Positions 53,750 to 62,976 of a DNA stretch of 64,000 nt are shown here, piece by piece. The translations under genes and the position numbers were made by a program. Below the pieces are notes generated by a model. It was not told the DNA's origin. It made no database searches and saw only the letters and a program-made list of their open reading frames with translations. How positions within the stretch are numbered: the stretch's first letter is position 1; each line of letters begins with the position of its first letter. Origin of the DNA: CAWDMC01 sp963803295 (GTDB lineage Bacteria; Acidobacteriota; Terriglobia; UBA7540); contig CAWDMC010000004.1 of the NCBI GenBank assembly GCA_963803295.1, positions 248,001 through 312,000 of the forward strand, read 5' to 3'.

Positions 53750-54082
53750 TCAGGCCGCAGCTATCGTGCGTGCACGACCGGCCTGATAGCCAGGAACGGA
53801 GGTGGCGATTTCGTCGATCGTCCGGGCGAGATCAAAATCTGCATCGGTGACTCCGCCGACGCTGTTGGTCGTAAGCACCACCCCCACAGTGCTGTAGTTG
53901 ATGCACATGTCAGGATGGTGCTGCTTCTTCTCGGATTCTGCTGCGACCTTGTTCACGAAAAGGATCGATTCACTGAATGTGGTGAATCTAAACTTGCGTT
54001 GAATGGCATCTTGCGTATCAAACCAGCTAGGCAATTGGTTGCGAAGCCGGGAGCGGATTTCGCCAGTGGTTAGGGCTGGCAT
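53750..54082 (-). CDS. phhB: Pterin-4a-carbinolamine dehydratase
   Basis: A 110-residue enzyme that dehydrates 4a-hydroxytetrahydrobiopterin, recycling pterin cofactor. The family segments are RKFRFTTFSESILFVNKVA, KKQHHPDMCINYSTVGVVL and GVTDADFDLARTIDEI. The active-site histidines of HHPD are present, though the usual TH before GG is TNSVGG. A GGAGGT-like site precedes the ATG at 54082. No phenylalanine hydroxylase is nearby. Confidence 0.85.
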   Translation of the reverse strand: MPALTTGEIRSRLRNQLPSWFDTQDAIQRKFRFTTFSESILFVNKVAAESEKKQHHPDMCINYSTVGVVLTTNSVGGVTDADFDLARTIDEIATSVPGYQAGRARTIAAA

Positions 54083-54428
54083 GCGTTACCTCCTAAGATC
54101 TGATTAAGAAGTTGAACCCCGAATCCCGCATTGCGCAAATCGGCGCCGGCACGTTATCACCCCTGCCGAAGACTACCCTGCCTGGCAATGAAGGGCGGAC
54201 TAGACCCGCAGCTTGAGTATAGGCATGGCCGGGGCCCAAGTCAACTTGACCAACCGGCACCCACCGGCACCCCCGACGAACGGAAGCGGTGTAGTCAGTT
54301 CCTGCTTTGGGTCGTAATACGTCCATAAGGATTATTCGCAGCTCGATTTCGCATGGACCCAGGCGGGAGAGTGCCACCGAGGTGCGGCCCATCACATCCT
54401 GCAGCCATCGGTCATGGGTAGACCAGCG
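54083..54428. other. Intergenic region, no gene seen
   Basis: A short stretch with two copies of CCGGCACCC close together (54256-54275) and no protein-like frame. It separates phhB from the IS110-like remnant. Confidence 0.35.
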
Positions 54429-54640
54429 CTACTTCGGGCATTCCGGCAGACGAACCACGTCGAACATACTCCTCATAATCGATCTGTCCCGCAGTATGAT
54501 GTAGAGGCGAATCGCCAGTTTGCGGGCGATGGCCACCCGCGCCTGGGCCCAGCCGTGACGGAAGGCCAGGCCCTTGAAGTCCTGTTTCAAGTTCGCCTCG
54601 CAGCGGCAGGCGCTCTGCGCCGATTCAGGAAGCTAACCCC
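54429..54640 (-). pseudogene. C-terminal fragment of an IS110-like transposase
   Basis: The minus-strand frame reads EANLKQDFKGLAFRHGW, then ARVAIARKLAIRLYIILRD, and stops at TAG 54429-54431. The ARKLA-LY-LR pattern is typical of the last helix of IS110/IS1111 transposases. No start, catalytic residues or ends are present. It is an isolated scrap of an old insertion. Confidence 0.5.
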
Positions 54641-54711
54641 CGATCGAATCGAGATGTCAATTCGATAGGCCCGATGCGCGAGATGGCGGGGCAATGCATC
54701 ACTTAACTTAT

Positions 54712-55536
54712 ATGAAGCCTCTGCTGACCCTTGCCCTCTATCTTGCCCTGGCGCCGGTTTCTTTCGCTGCCGCAGCTTCGCTTTCGTATTCAGGTCTCGA
54801 TGCCGGCTACCGGCAAATGTACAACCTGCAGTTTGAACAGGCCCACCTGACGTTCGCGCGGTGGGAACAGGATCATCCCGCCGATCCGCTGGGTCCCGCT
54901 TCGGATGCGGCGGCCTACTTATTCGCGGAGTTCGACCGCCTGGGCGTGCTCGAATCCGAATTCTTTACCGATGATGACGGGTTCAAGAAGAGGCGAAGAC
55001 AAGAGCCCGATCCAGCGGCCCGGCAAGCCTTTCGGAAGGCGATCGAGAGAAGCCAGCGCTTGGCCGATAGCAATCTTGGCCGCGATCCGCGTGACACCAA
55101 CGCGCTCTTTGCCAAGGTGCTGGGGCTGGGGCTCGAATCCGACTACCTGGCCTTGATTGCAAAACGGAACCTCGCTTCCGTTAGCTATATGAAGAGTGCG
55201 GGCACACTGGCGGAAAGCCTGCTCGCGCTCGATCCCACCCGCTATGACGCCTATCTGGCCATCGGCGTGGAGAACTACATTCTGGGGTTGAGCCCCGCTC
55301 CGGTGCGCTGGATTCTGCACCTCTACGGCGCCCAAACCGATAAGAACGAGGGACTCGACAAACTTCGCCTTACTGCGGAAAAAGGCCACTACCTACAGCC
55401 TTTCGCTCGCCTGCTGCTGGCTGTCGCTGCCCTCCGGGATCATAACCGTAATCACGCACGCGACTTACTACGAGAACTGGCCCAGGAATTTCCCAATAAT
55501 CACCTCTACAACAGAGAACTCGCCCGGCTCAATTAG
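54712..55536 (+). CDS. Secreted TPR-like protein of unknown function
   Basis: The signal peptide is PLLTLALYLALAPVSFAAAA. The mature part is helical: YRQMYNLQFEQAHLTFARWE, AAAYLFAEFDRLGVLESEFF, SVSYMKSAGTLAESLLAL, and AYLAIGVENYILGL then the C-terminal HARDLLRELAQEFPNN. The spacing suggests TPR-like repeats. No enzymatic motif is seen. An upstream ATG at 54694 would add six residues. The last 26 residues are echoed in a degraded frame about 200 bases downstream. Confidence 0.7.
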   Translation: MKPLLTLALYLALAPVSFAAAASLSYSGLDAGYRQMYNLQFEQAHLTFARWEQDHPADPLGPASDAAAYLFAEFDRLGVLESEFFTDDDGFKKRRRQEPDPAARQAFRKAIERSQRLADSNLGRDPRDTNALFAKVLGLGLESDYLALIAKRNLASVSYMKSAGTLAESLLALDPTRYDAYLAIGVENYILGLSPAPVRWILHLYGAQTDKNEGLDKLRLTAEKGHYLQPFARLLLAVAALRDHNRNHARDLLRELAQEFPNNHLYNRELARLN

Positions 55537-55609
55537 CGGAAGCGCAACGCATCGGTTCGGTTTATGATGTGTCCCTTGTCTCTTCGCTGATGGCTGCGGC
55601 CTGCCTTTT

Positions 55610-55770
55610 ATGGGCCAAGCCCAGTGCTCCAAGGCCCGGTCTATCGTCGTCAGGCCTCGATCGGGCTACCAGCGAAGAACCAAGGCTGGGCGCGAGAACT
55701 ATTGGCGGGTCTGGAGCAGGACCTTCCAAACAACAATCTCCACACCAGAGAACGTGCTCGCATACAATAG
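55610..55770 (+). pseudogene. Degraded duplicate of the tail of the upstream TPR-like gene
   Basis: One plus-strand frame reads NQGWARELLAGLEQDLPNN then NLHTRERARIQ and a stop at 55768-55770. It aligns with the end of the preceding gene (HARDLLRELAQEFPNNHLYN, RELARLN). No start or body remains, so it is a remnant of a paralogue or a partial tandem duplication. The rest of 55537-55841 has no gene. Confidence 0.4.
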
Positions 55771-55841
55771 ATGGCCGACAATAGTGGCCGGCAGTAGTGG
55801 CCGGCCTCGACCCCAAAGCAAGAGGAGCATCGATAATCCTC

Positions 55842-56888
55842 ATGACGATTTCGAGCGTTGCCACCGCCTTCCCAAAGCATCACTACAGCCAGGAAATCCT
55901 GGTGCCGGCCCTTAAGAACCACTGGGGCGTTCGGCTGAAGAAGCCAGAGATCCTCGATCGAATCTACCTGCACATGGGAGTAGAGAGCCGCTATCTGTCT
56001 TTGCCCCTCGAGGCTTACGATGACCTCGACACCTGGGGCAAGGCTAATAACGTCTGGATCGAGACTGCCAAGGAACTGGGACCGCAAGCGATCTGCCGGG
56101 CGCTCGAACGGGCCCAGCTTGAACGGCGGGATCTGAAAGCTCTTTTCGTGGTCTCGGTAACCGGCATCGCCAGTCCATCGCTGGACGCGCGTTTAATAAA
56201 CGTGATGCAGCTTGATCCCAACATTAAGCGCATCCCCATCTTCGGACTGGGATGCGTGGCCGGAGCCGCCGGCATCGCTCGCGCCGCTGACTATGTCCGC
56301 GCCTTTCCCGCCCACGCGGCGGCGCTGTTGTCTGTAGAATTATGTTCGCTGACCATCCAGCGGGAAGACGTCTCCATGGCCAACATCATCTCCTCGGGAC
56401 TGTTCGGCGATGGCGCCGCCGCCGTGATCGTCACCGGCTCCGACCTTCAATCGGCCGGCCCCGAGATCCTGGCTACGCGCTCGATTTTTTATCCAAACAC
56501 GGAAGATGTGATGGGTTGGGATATCTCGGAGAAGGGCTTCTGCATCGTACTATCGCCCGGCGTGCCTGATATGGCGAAGCACCTGGCGACGGACGTTGAC
56601 GCATTTCTAGCCGATAACAGTCTTGGACGCGGGGATATCGGGTGTTGGGTTCTACACAACGGTGGACCCAAGGTGCTCGAGGCGACAGAATCGGCCCTCG
56701 GCATCCCACGGGAGGCCCTCTCTGCATCCTGGGACTGCCTGCGTAGGGCAGGCAATCTCTCGTCCGCTTCAGTGCTCATGGTGCTTGAAGAGGTCATGAC
56801 CAATCGTCGGCCGCAGCCGGGAACCATGAGTATCTTGGCGGCGATGGGCCCGGGATTCTGTTCAGAGCTGGTACTCCTGCGCTGGTGA
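55842..56888 (+). CDS. Type III polyketide synthase (chalcone-synthase-like)
   Basis: A homodimeric ketosynthase of about 348 residues that condenses an acyl-CoA starter with malonyl-CoA to form pyrones, resorcinols or related products. The catalytic triad is visible at Cys138 (GLGCVAGAAG), His272 (VLHNGGPK) and Asn305 (RAGNLSSASV). The start is set at the ATG at 55842; the GTG at 55797 is possible and the nearest GAGGAG is too far from 55842. The stop overlaps the following GTG start as GTGA, so translation is coupled to the FAD oxidoreductase. Chain length and product are not predictable here. Confidence 0.9.
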   Translation: MTISSVATAFPKHHYSQEILVPALKNHWGVRLKKPEILDRIYLHMGVESRYLSLPLEAYDDLDTWGKANNVWIETAKELGPQAICRALERAQLERRDLKALFVVSVTGIASPSLDARLINVMQLDPNIKRIPIFGLGCVAGAAGIARAADYVRAFPAHAAALLSVELCSLTIQREDVSMANIISSGLFGDGAAAVIVTGSDLQSAGPEILATRSIFYPNTEDVMGWDISEKGFCIVLSPGVPDMAKHLATDVDAFLADNSLGRGDIGCWVLHNGGPKVLEATESALGIPREALSASWDCLRRAGNLSSASVLMVLEEVMTNRRPQPGTMSILAAMGPGFCSELVLLRW

Positions 56889-57940
56889 TCGGGGGTTTCT
56901 TGCGGACGGATGTTTTTGTGGTGGGTGGCGGTCCGGCGGGTCTGGCCACCGCGATTGCCTTGGCTCAACGGGGATTCCGGGTCACTACCGCCGACGCGGC
57001 CCATCCCCCGATCGATAAAGCCTGTGGCGAGGGGTTGATGCCCGACAGCCTCGCTGCCCTAGCCAGGCTTGGCGTAACCATTACAGACGGCGCGGCCGTT
57101 CCTCTTCGTGGCATCCGTTTTATCGACTCCATCTCATCGGTTGAAGCCCCGTTCCCGAATGGATGCGGTGTAGGCATCCGGCGAACGGCATTGCACCAAC
57201 TTCTGGTTGAGGGCGCCCGTGAGGCGGGGGTCGAAATGCTGTGGAATACCCGCGTGAGGGCCGTTTTGCCGGGTAGGGTAACCGCAGGATCCTCCGTTTG
57301 GGAATGCCGCTGGACCGTGGCTGCGGATGGGGAGAACTCGCGCGTCCGCCGCTGGATGAAGCTCGATCGCCGCCGTCATGAGCGCGTCCGCTTTGGCTTC
57401 CGCCGCCACTATCGGGTGAAGCGTTGGACGGATCTGGTGGAGGTCTACTGGTCCCATGGCTGCCAGATGGTGATCACGCCCATCGATGCGGACGAGGTGT
57501 GCGTTGCCATCACCACCCCGAATTCGCGCTTGCGCCTGCAGGCTGCCCTGAAACTTTTCCCTCAGGCTGCCCGCCATCTTGAAGGAGCCGACGCCAACAC
57601 TCCCGAGAAGGGAGCCGTATCGGCACTGCGCCGGTTGCGAGCTGTTTCTCGCGGCTCGTTTGCCTTGGTCGGAGATGCCAGCGGTTCGGTGGATGCCATT
57701 ACGGGCGAGGGTTTATGCCAGACCTTCCGCCAGGCGGTAGTGCTCGCCGACGCCATGGCACGCGGCGATCTCGGTTTATATGATGCCGCTCACCGGCGGC
57801 TCGCACGTTGGCCGCGGCTCATGTCACGCGCCATGCTGATGATGGACCGCCATCCCGGCCTTCGTCAGCGTGTGCTCCAGATGCTGAGCGCAAAGCCGGC
57901 CGTGTTCCAAATGCTGGTCGCGGCGCAGGTCAGCTTTTGA
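56885..57940 (+). CDS. FAD-dependent oxidoreductase (geranylgeranyl-reductase/hydroxylase-like)
   Basis: The dinucleotide fold VFVVGGGPAGLATAIALAQRG binds FAD, and the later GSFALVGDASGSVDAITGEG is the second FAD segment. KACGEGLMP is typical of the geranylgeranyl-reductase/aromatic-monooxygenase branch. Overlap with the polyketide synthase gene argues for a joint pathway, probably oxidation of the polyketide product. A methyltransferase often found beside such pairs is missing. The end lies about 60 bases before the MITE copy. Length is 351. Confidence 0.85.
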   Translation: MIGGFLRTDVFVVGGGPAGLATAIALAQRGFRVTTADAAHPPIDKACGEGLMPDSLAALARLGVTITDGAAVPLRGIRFIDSISSVEAPFPNGCGVGIRRTALHQLLVEGAREAGVEMLWNTRVRAVLPGRVTAGSSVWECRWTVAADGENSRVRRWMKLDRRRHERVRFGFRRHYRVKRWTDLVEVYWSHGCQMVITPIDADEVCVAITTPNSRLRLQAALKLFPQAARHLEGADANTPEKGAVSALRRLRAVSRGSFALVGDASGSVDAITGEGLCQTFRQAVVLADAMARGDLGLYDAAHRRLARWPRLMSRAMLMMDRHPGLRQRVLQMLSAKPAVFQMLVAAQVSF

Positions 57941-58000
57941 AGTGCACTCTGGCGGACCGCATGTGAGCGGTACACCAGCGATACTGAACGCAGGCACTAC

Positions 58001-58143
58001 TGAGTATTACAAATCATAGTGACGGTCTTACTGTAGCGCCGGTGTCCCCACCGGCGTTTTCGGCGCTGAGAGGCTGTCTTGAGTGGAGCGAAGGGACAGC
58101 GCCGCTACAGAGTTTGATCGTCACTGTGATTTGGAATGCTCAG
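58001..58143. repeat. MITE-like repeat, copy 2 (143 bp)
   Basis: The left end TGAGTATTACAAATCATAGT and the complement of the right end TGAGCATTCCAAATCACAGT match at 21 of 24 positions over TGAG..GACG. A TA lies close to each outer edge, one base outside the repeat. The inner hairpin CGCCGGTG-TCCC-CACCGGCG is present, and a CTGTCTTGAGTGGAGCG segment not found in copy 1 lengthens it. The copy lies between the FAD oxidoreductase and the YceI gene. Confidence 0.8.
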
Positions 58144-58178
58144 TAAGCCTGCCCCAAGATCTCAGTGCGGGACCAATT

Positions 58179-58778
58179 ATGAAACTTGTCCGCCTCCATT
58201 TCTACTTTGTCCTGACGGCGATCGTGCTCGCCGCGGTGTGTTCGCCCGCGCTCGCCCAGGAGACCGTCTTTCAGCTTGACCCCGCCAAAACCGAGGTCGC
58301 CTTCACTTTGACCGATCCGCTGCATACGGTCCACGGCACGTTTAAGCTGAAAAGCGGGACGATTCGCTTCAATCCGACGACGGGGGAAGCCGGCGGAAAG
58401 GTGGTGGTCGACGCCACCAGCGGAGCGAGCGGCAACGGTTCGCGTGATCGCAAGATGCACAAAGAGGTTCTGGAAAGCCCGAAATACTCCGATATTACCT
58501 TGACGCCGGTCAGGTTTAAGGGGACTCTCTCGCCCCAGGGTAAATCGCACATAGAGGTCGAGGGCACGCTCGGCCTTCATGGAAGCGAGCACCCCATCAC
58601 ACTTCCGTTCGAAGTGGAGGCCGCCGGTGATCCAATCACGGCGACCACCCATTTCGACGTTCCTTATGTGGATTGGGGACTCAAGAATCCAAGCGTACTG
58701 TTCTTGCGCGTGGGCCCGACCGTGGCAATCGACATCCACGCCCAAGGAAGGTTGATGCCCGCCTCCACCGCCCACTAA
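58179..58778 (+). CDS. YceI-family periplasmic protein
   Basis: A 199-residue secreted lipocalin-like protein. The signal peptide (LTAIVLAAVCSPALAQE) is followed by the YceI fold: QLDPAKTEVAFTLTDPLHT, VHGTFKLKSGTIRFNPTTGE, SRDRKMHKEVLESPKYSDI, ITATTHFDVPYVDWGLKNPS. YceI proteins bind isoprenoid-like lipids. The ATG at 58179 is chosen as the first that yields a signal peptide; no strong ribosome site is visible. The upstream edge is the MITE copy. Confidence 0.88.
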   Translation: MKLVRLHFYFVLTAIVLAAVCSPALAQETVFQLDPAKTEVAFTLTDPLHTVHGTFKLKSGTIRFNPTTGEAGGKVVVDATSGASGNGSRDRKMHKEVLESPKYSDITLTPVRFKGTLSPQGKSHIEVEGTLGLHGSEHPITLPFEVEAAGDPITATTHFDVPYVDWGLKNPSVLFLRVGPTVAIDIHAQGRLMPASTAH

Positions 58779-58846
58779 CAGCACCACCGCATAGCTCCTA
58801 AGCCATGTTGGCCCCCGCGGTTTATTGACGGTTTATTAAGGTGAAG

Positions 58847-59047
58847 CTATGGCATGCGGTCCAGAGCATACCAATCTTTCCCGCCAAATGGACTGAGCCT
58901 CGTGAAATCCGTAACTGACAGTGAAATATTCTGCTGAACGTCGTTCGAGGCATCCTGAATCCAACGCGGCTTGTACTGGATGCGCTCCTCCAGTTCGGAC
59001 CACCGGCATGCGAGACGGTCCGCCTCCGTTTGCCATGACATTTTCAT
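58847..59047 (-). CDS. Small conserved-looking protein of unknown function
   Basis: A 66-residue frame from the ATG at 59047, preceded by GGAG. The start MKMSWQTEADRLACRWSELE and the end RLSPFGGKDWYALDRMP are charged and aromatic-rich. It has no signal peptide or membrane helix and no recognisable domain. It may be real because of the ribosome site and composition. Confidence 0.45.
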   Translation of the reverse strand: MKMSWQTEADRLACRWSELEERIQYKPRWIQDASNDVQQNISLSVTDFTRLSPFGGKDWYALDRMP

Positions 59048-59574
59048 TGCGCTCACTCCTTCTTCTCTCGGCGCTCGCAACCGCTCCAAGACTAAAGTTC
59101 GGGATCAGAACTCGAGCGGCCAGGCGCGGCCACCCAGCACTAAGGCTTGGCTATATTATACGCGGGTGTCTATCACATTAGCGTTGTGGCCATAACCAAA
59201 CGCGTCGGGCGGTCCGCGAGCGCCCAGAACTTCGATTGAATTTCCGCAAATCGCCAGATTACCAGGCCACATGCACCCCGAATTCGCAACGACGCAGGGT
59301 GCAAGTCGGCTTAGTGATTACCGCTTTTGGGCTGTATTGCTTGCTAATAATAAGTGGTTTCATTTTCTCCTTGACTTTCGACAACGACTAAGATACTAGA
59401 ACGACTACGATACTAGGGACGTAGAGATAGACTGGTCGCGGGTGCCGTAAACCGGTAGACCGGGTGGTCCTGTACGCCTTCGCTTCGAGAATCGCAGCAA
59501 AAAGTTCGGCAACACTGGCCAGTTTGGGTTGCGTCGGGCCACAGTGGGCTCCTTTCTGATCGGAGGAAGACACG
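59048..59574. other. Intergenic region upstream of the TonB receptor gene
   Basis: No gene is seen. It contains TTGACT at 59371-59376 and the tandem 17-base repeat immediately after it. The rest is without notable structure. A promoter for the receptor gene is the likely content; the start codon lies about 160-200 bases downstream of these signals, leaving a long leader. Confidence 0.45.
59383..59416 (+). promoter_or_regulatory. Tandem 17-base repeat, probable operator
   Basis: AACGACTAAGATACTAG (59383-59399) is followed without a gap by AACGACTACGATACTAG (59400-59416), 16 of 17 positions identical. The pair follows TTGACT by seven bases, so a regulator bound here could control the receptor gene. 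The regulator is unknown. Confidence 0.5.
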
Positions 59575-62500
59575 ATGAGAAAACTGCATTTCGAATGGCT
59601 CCTTCTGGCGCCAGTAGCTATGGTCTTTGCATCCGGACCGACCGCTTTCGGCCAGGCGGTGACGGGATCCATTACGGGGTACATCACCGATCCCTCCGGT
59701 GCCGCCATTCCCAGCGCCACTGTTACGGCGACTGCGGCGCAAACCAATGTGGCCACAGCGCGCGCCACGGATTCGTCGGGGATGTACCTGATCACTAATC
59801 TTTTGCCCGGAAGTTACACGATCAAGGTGGAAGCTAAGGGATTTAAGGCTTTCAGCCGGGTAGGGGTGCGATTGGATGTCGGCGGCACGGTACGGACTGA
59901 CGCCGCCTTGGAATTGGGCGAAGTCACTCAGCAGATTTCGGTCGAAGGCCGCGCCGTAACATTGGAAACCGAGAAGACCGACGTTTCCCGCGAGTTTAGT
60001 ACGCAGGAGGTGGAGAGCCTGCCCGTAATCAACCAAAACGTGACGAACCTGTTCCTCCTGACTCCGGGAGCGATTCCGGACAATGCGCAAATGGGCGAGG
60101 GCGAGAACCCCTCACAAAACATGCGCACCATGGTGAACGGTACGTGGTCAGGCGCTCAGACCTACACGCTGGATGGTATCTCGGACGTCGCTTATGGCTT
60201 TGCAGGGCTTCAGGTGATTGTTCCAATTCAGGATAGCGTCCAGGAAATGAAGATCACTACCGCTGACTATGACCCGGAGTTTGGCCAGACAGCGGGTATG
60301 GTGGCGCAGTACATCACCAAGTCCGGTACGAACCAATTGCACGGGTCTCTGTTCTATTACAACCGGAACAGCAGCACGTTTGCGGCTGATCCGCTTACGC
60401 AGAAAATCGCCGGAACGGGGCCACAAGGCAAGGGCTTGGGGGTAGCTCCTTCCAACTTTAATCAATGGGGCGGCAGCCTCGGTGGACCCATAAAGAAAAA
60501 CAAAGTCTTTCTCTTCGGTGCTGCTAACTGGAATCGCCTACGGAACAGCGCTTCGATTCTCGCTACGGTGCCCAACGCAGCTTTCCGAGCAGGGGATTTC
60601 AGTTCACTGGCTTCCACCAACCCGATTTTCGATCCCGCGACAGGAAATGCCGACGGCACCGGGCGCACGCAGTTTGCGTACAACGGAGTGCCAAACGTAA
60701 TTCCGCCCGGCCGGATTGACCCTGTCGCCAAGAACTTGATGGCGCTTCTGCCCCTGACTAATACTGGTGCCGCCGACGCCACCAACAACAACTACGTGGG
60801 CACCAACCACGAACTCTTCAACCAATGGCAAACAGATTCGAGAGGCGACATTAATTTCTCGGATAAGGACAAGTTTTTCACACGCTACAGTATATTCAAA
60901 GGGCATCTGGAAAATCCTCCGCTTTTTGGAGCGGCGGCGGGGGGGCCAGCAGGCGCCGGTGGGGGTACGCTGAGTCCCGAGGTCGGGGATTTTACCCTTC
61001 AGCACACAGCGCTCAATTGGACCCACACCTTTAGCGGGAACCTGCTGACTGAAGCACGGACCGGTCTGAGTCGTTTTCGTCTGGACGCGGTCAACACGGA
61101 CTATCAACTCGAAACCAATAACAAAGTAGGAATCCCGAATATCAACACGGGGAATCCGTTAGACGGGGGTCTGGCCGGGATCGACGTTCGCGGTCCCGTG
61201 GGCGCCTGGTTCATGGGTATTCTGTCCGGGGTCGGCATCCCCCGCTTTGACCGCACCACCAACATCGAAGCGATCAACAACTGGTCCTGGATACACGGTC
61301 CTCATCAGGTCCGCTTCGGTGCGCAGGTTGTGCGGGAGCGGTTTAATTTTCTTTCGGTGAATGCCAGTTCCCGCGGCAACTTTCACTTCGACCCTACTGT
61401 CACGGGCGCCTCGGGGGCACCCAATTCCGGTTTGGGAATGGCCACCTTCCTTCTGGGCACGCCCTCGTTTTTCGAGCGCGCCATATTTACCCAGTTTCCT
61501 CAGGAGCGGCAGACGCGCTGGGGTGCGTACGGGCAGGACACATGGCGGGCTACTCGCAAGCTCACCTTGAGCCTCGGACTTCGCTGGGATTATTTCACCC
61601 CAGTGACATCCGGCAGAAAGGGCGGAATCGCCGACTTCGATCCTGGCTCGGGAAACATACTACTTGGCGGGTTGGGCAGTGTCTCCAAGAGCGCAAACAT
61701 CTACACGCCCAAGGATGCCTTTGCACCCCGGTTGGGCATTGCTTACCAGTTAACAGAGAAGACGGTCCTTCGCGCCGGGCTGGGACGAAGCTTCTTCTCC
61801 TCTGGTTACGACGCGACTTTCTACCATCTCACCAGCTTCTATCCCATAGTCGCTCAGCAGACCATCAGCCAAACGAGTATTTACCAGGGAGTTTTCCCAA
61901 TCGACCAAGGCCCGCCGGCGGGTACGCCGCCGCAACTTCCTTCGAGCGGTATCCTTCAGGCCCCCCCGGGTACCCTATTGAAATCGCGTCCCTTCGACTG
62001 GAAGATGGAAACCATGGACTCCTGGAATTTTACCGTTCAGCGCCAACTCGCTAATGACACCACGTTTAGCCTCGCCTACGTTGGATCCAAGGGCACCCAC
62101 ATCGACTGGCAGTACAACATGAATACTGCTCCGATTGGTCCAGGGCCTCTGCTACAACGTCGTCCCTTCTTCCAGAAGTACGGATTGGATACTACCATCA
62201 ACTTGCTTTGTAACTGCTCGGATTCGAACTACAATTCGCTGCAGGCTGAAGTCAAGAAGAGCTACGCCAAGAACCTTGCCTTTACCGCTAACTTCGTGTG
62301 GCAAAAGAGCTTAGGATACTATAACGACAACCCTTATGACAGGAGAGTCGATTACGGGGTGGGGAGCGGCGATAGCGGTGCGGAAGATTCCACCGCACGC
62401 GCAGTGACTTTTACGCTTGGGCATGTCCTTATACTCCCCTACGGAAAAGGCCAGCACTGGGGGTCTAATGCAAGTGGAATCATGCAAGCCGCTCTGGGCG

Positions 62501-62976
62501 GATGGCAGTTCAGCGGTGTTACCCTTTTCGAGTCAGGTGCGGCGATGGATCCGAATTGGAGCTCCAATGCTACGCTTAACTCCGATATTGCTAACCAGAA
62601 GCCTAATCGGGTCCCCGGCTGCAATCCCAGCAAGGTTGCCGGTGGACAAAATGCGAGCCACTGGTTTAACCCGGCATGCTATACCGTCCCAGCTCAGTAT
62701 CAATATGGCAATACAGCTCCCGGGTCATTGAATGGTCCGCCGGTTGCCAATGCAGATTTCGCACTGTGGAAGGAATTTGGCCTTTCAACCTTCCTGAATC
62801 GTGAGAAGACGGCAATTCAGCTTCGTGTCGAAAGCTACAACGTATTCAACTTGACGAACTTGGGGACTTCAACCTGGGGGCAGTGCGTAGATTGCGCTAA
62901 CGCGAATGTGATCACCAACTTGCAACCTGGCTTCCCCATGCGCCGCTTCGAGTTCGGCTTACATATGCAATGGTGA
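59575..62976 (+). CDS. TonB-dependent receptor, Oar-like
   Basis: A 1133-residue outer-membrane transporter. The signal peptide ends near ASGPTAFGQA. Residues 22-110 form a carboxypeptidase regulatory-like domain (ITDPSGAAIPSATVTATAAQ, LPGSYTIKVEAKGFKAF). The plug domain follows (STQEVESLPVINQNVTNLFL), then a long beta barrel ending in the aromatic strand RRFEFGLHMQW. It may import polymers, oligosaccharides or peptides with energy from TonB-ExbBD, none of which is here. GGAGGA precedes the ATG. Such large Oar-type receptors are abundant in Acidobacteriota. Confidence 0.92.
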   Translation: MRKLHFEWLLLAPVAMVFASGPTAFGQAVTGSITGYITDPSGAAIPSATVTATAAQTNVATARATDSSGMYLITNLLPGSYTIKVEAKGFKAFSRVGVRLDVGGTVRTDAALELGEVTQQISVEGRAVTLETEKTDVSREFSTQEVESLPVINQNVTNLFLLTPGAIPDNAQMGEGENPSQNMRTMVNGTWSGAQTYTLDGISDVAYGFAGLQVIVPIQDSVQEMKITTADYDPEFGQTAGMVAQYITKSGTNQLHGSLFYYNRNSSTFAADPLTQKIAGTGPQGKGLGVAPSNFNQWGGSLGGPIKKNKVFLFGAANWNRLRNSASILATVPNAAFRAGDFSSLASTNPIFDPATGNADGTGRTQFAYNGVPNVIPPGRIDPVAKNLMALLPLTNTGAADATNNNYVGTNHELFNQWQTDSRGDINFSDKDKFFTRYSIFKGHLENPPLFGAAAGGPAGAGGGTLSPEVGDFTLQHTALNWTHTFSGNLLTEARTGLSRFRLDAVNTDYQLETNNKVGIPNINTGNPLDGGLAGIDVRGPVGAWFMGILSGVGIPRFDRTTNIEAINNWSWIHGPHQVRFGAQVVRERFNFLSVNASSRGNFHFDPTVTGASGAPNSGLGMATFLLGTPSFFERAIFTQFPQERQTRWGAYGQDTWRATRKLTLSLGLRWDYFTPVTSGRKGGIADFDPGSGNILLGGLGSVSKSANIYTPKDAFAPRLGIAYQLTEKTVLRAGLGRSFFSSGYDATFYHLTSFYPIVAQQTISQTSIYQGVFPIDQGPPAGTPPQLPSSGILQAPPGTLLKSRPFDWKMETMDSWNFTVQRQLANDTTFSLAYVGSKGTHIDWQYNMNTAPIGPGPLLQRRPFFQKYGLDTTINLLCNCSDSNYNSLQAEVKKSYAKNLAFTANFVWQKSLGYYNDNPYDRRVDYGVGSGDSGAEDSTARAVTFTLGHVLILPYGKGQHWGSNASGIMQAALGGWQFSGVTLFESGAAMDPNWSSNATLNSDIANQKPNRVPGCNPSKVAGGQNASHWFNPACYTVPAQYQYGNTAPGSLNGPPVANADFALWKEFGLSTFLNREKTAIQLRVESYNVFNLTNLGTSTWGQCVDCANANVITNLQPGFPMRRFEFGLHMQW

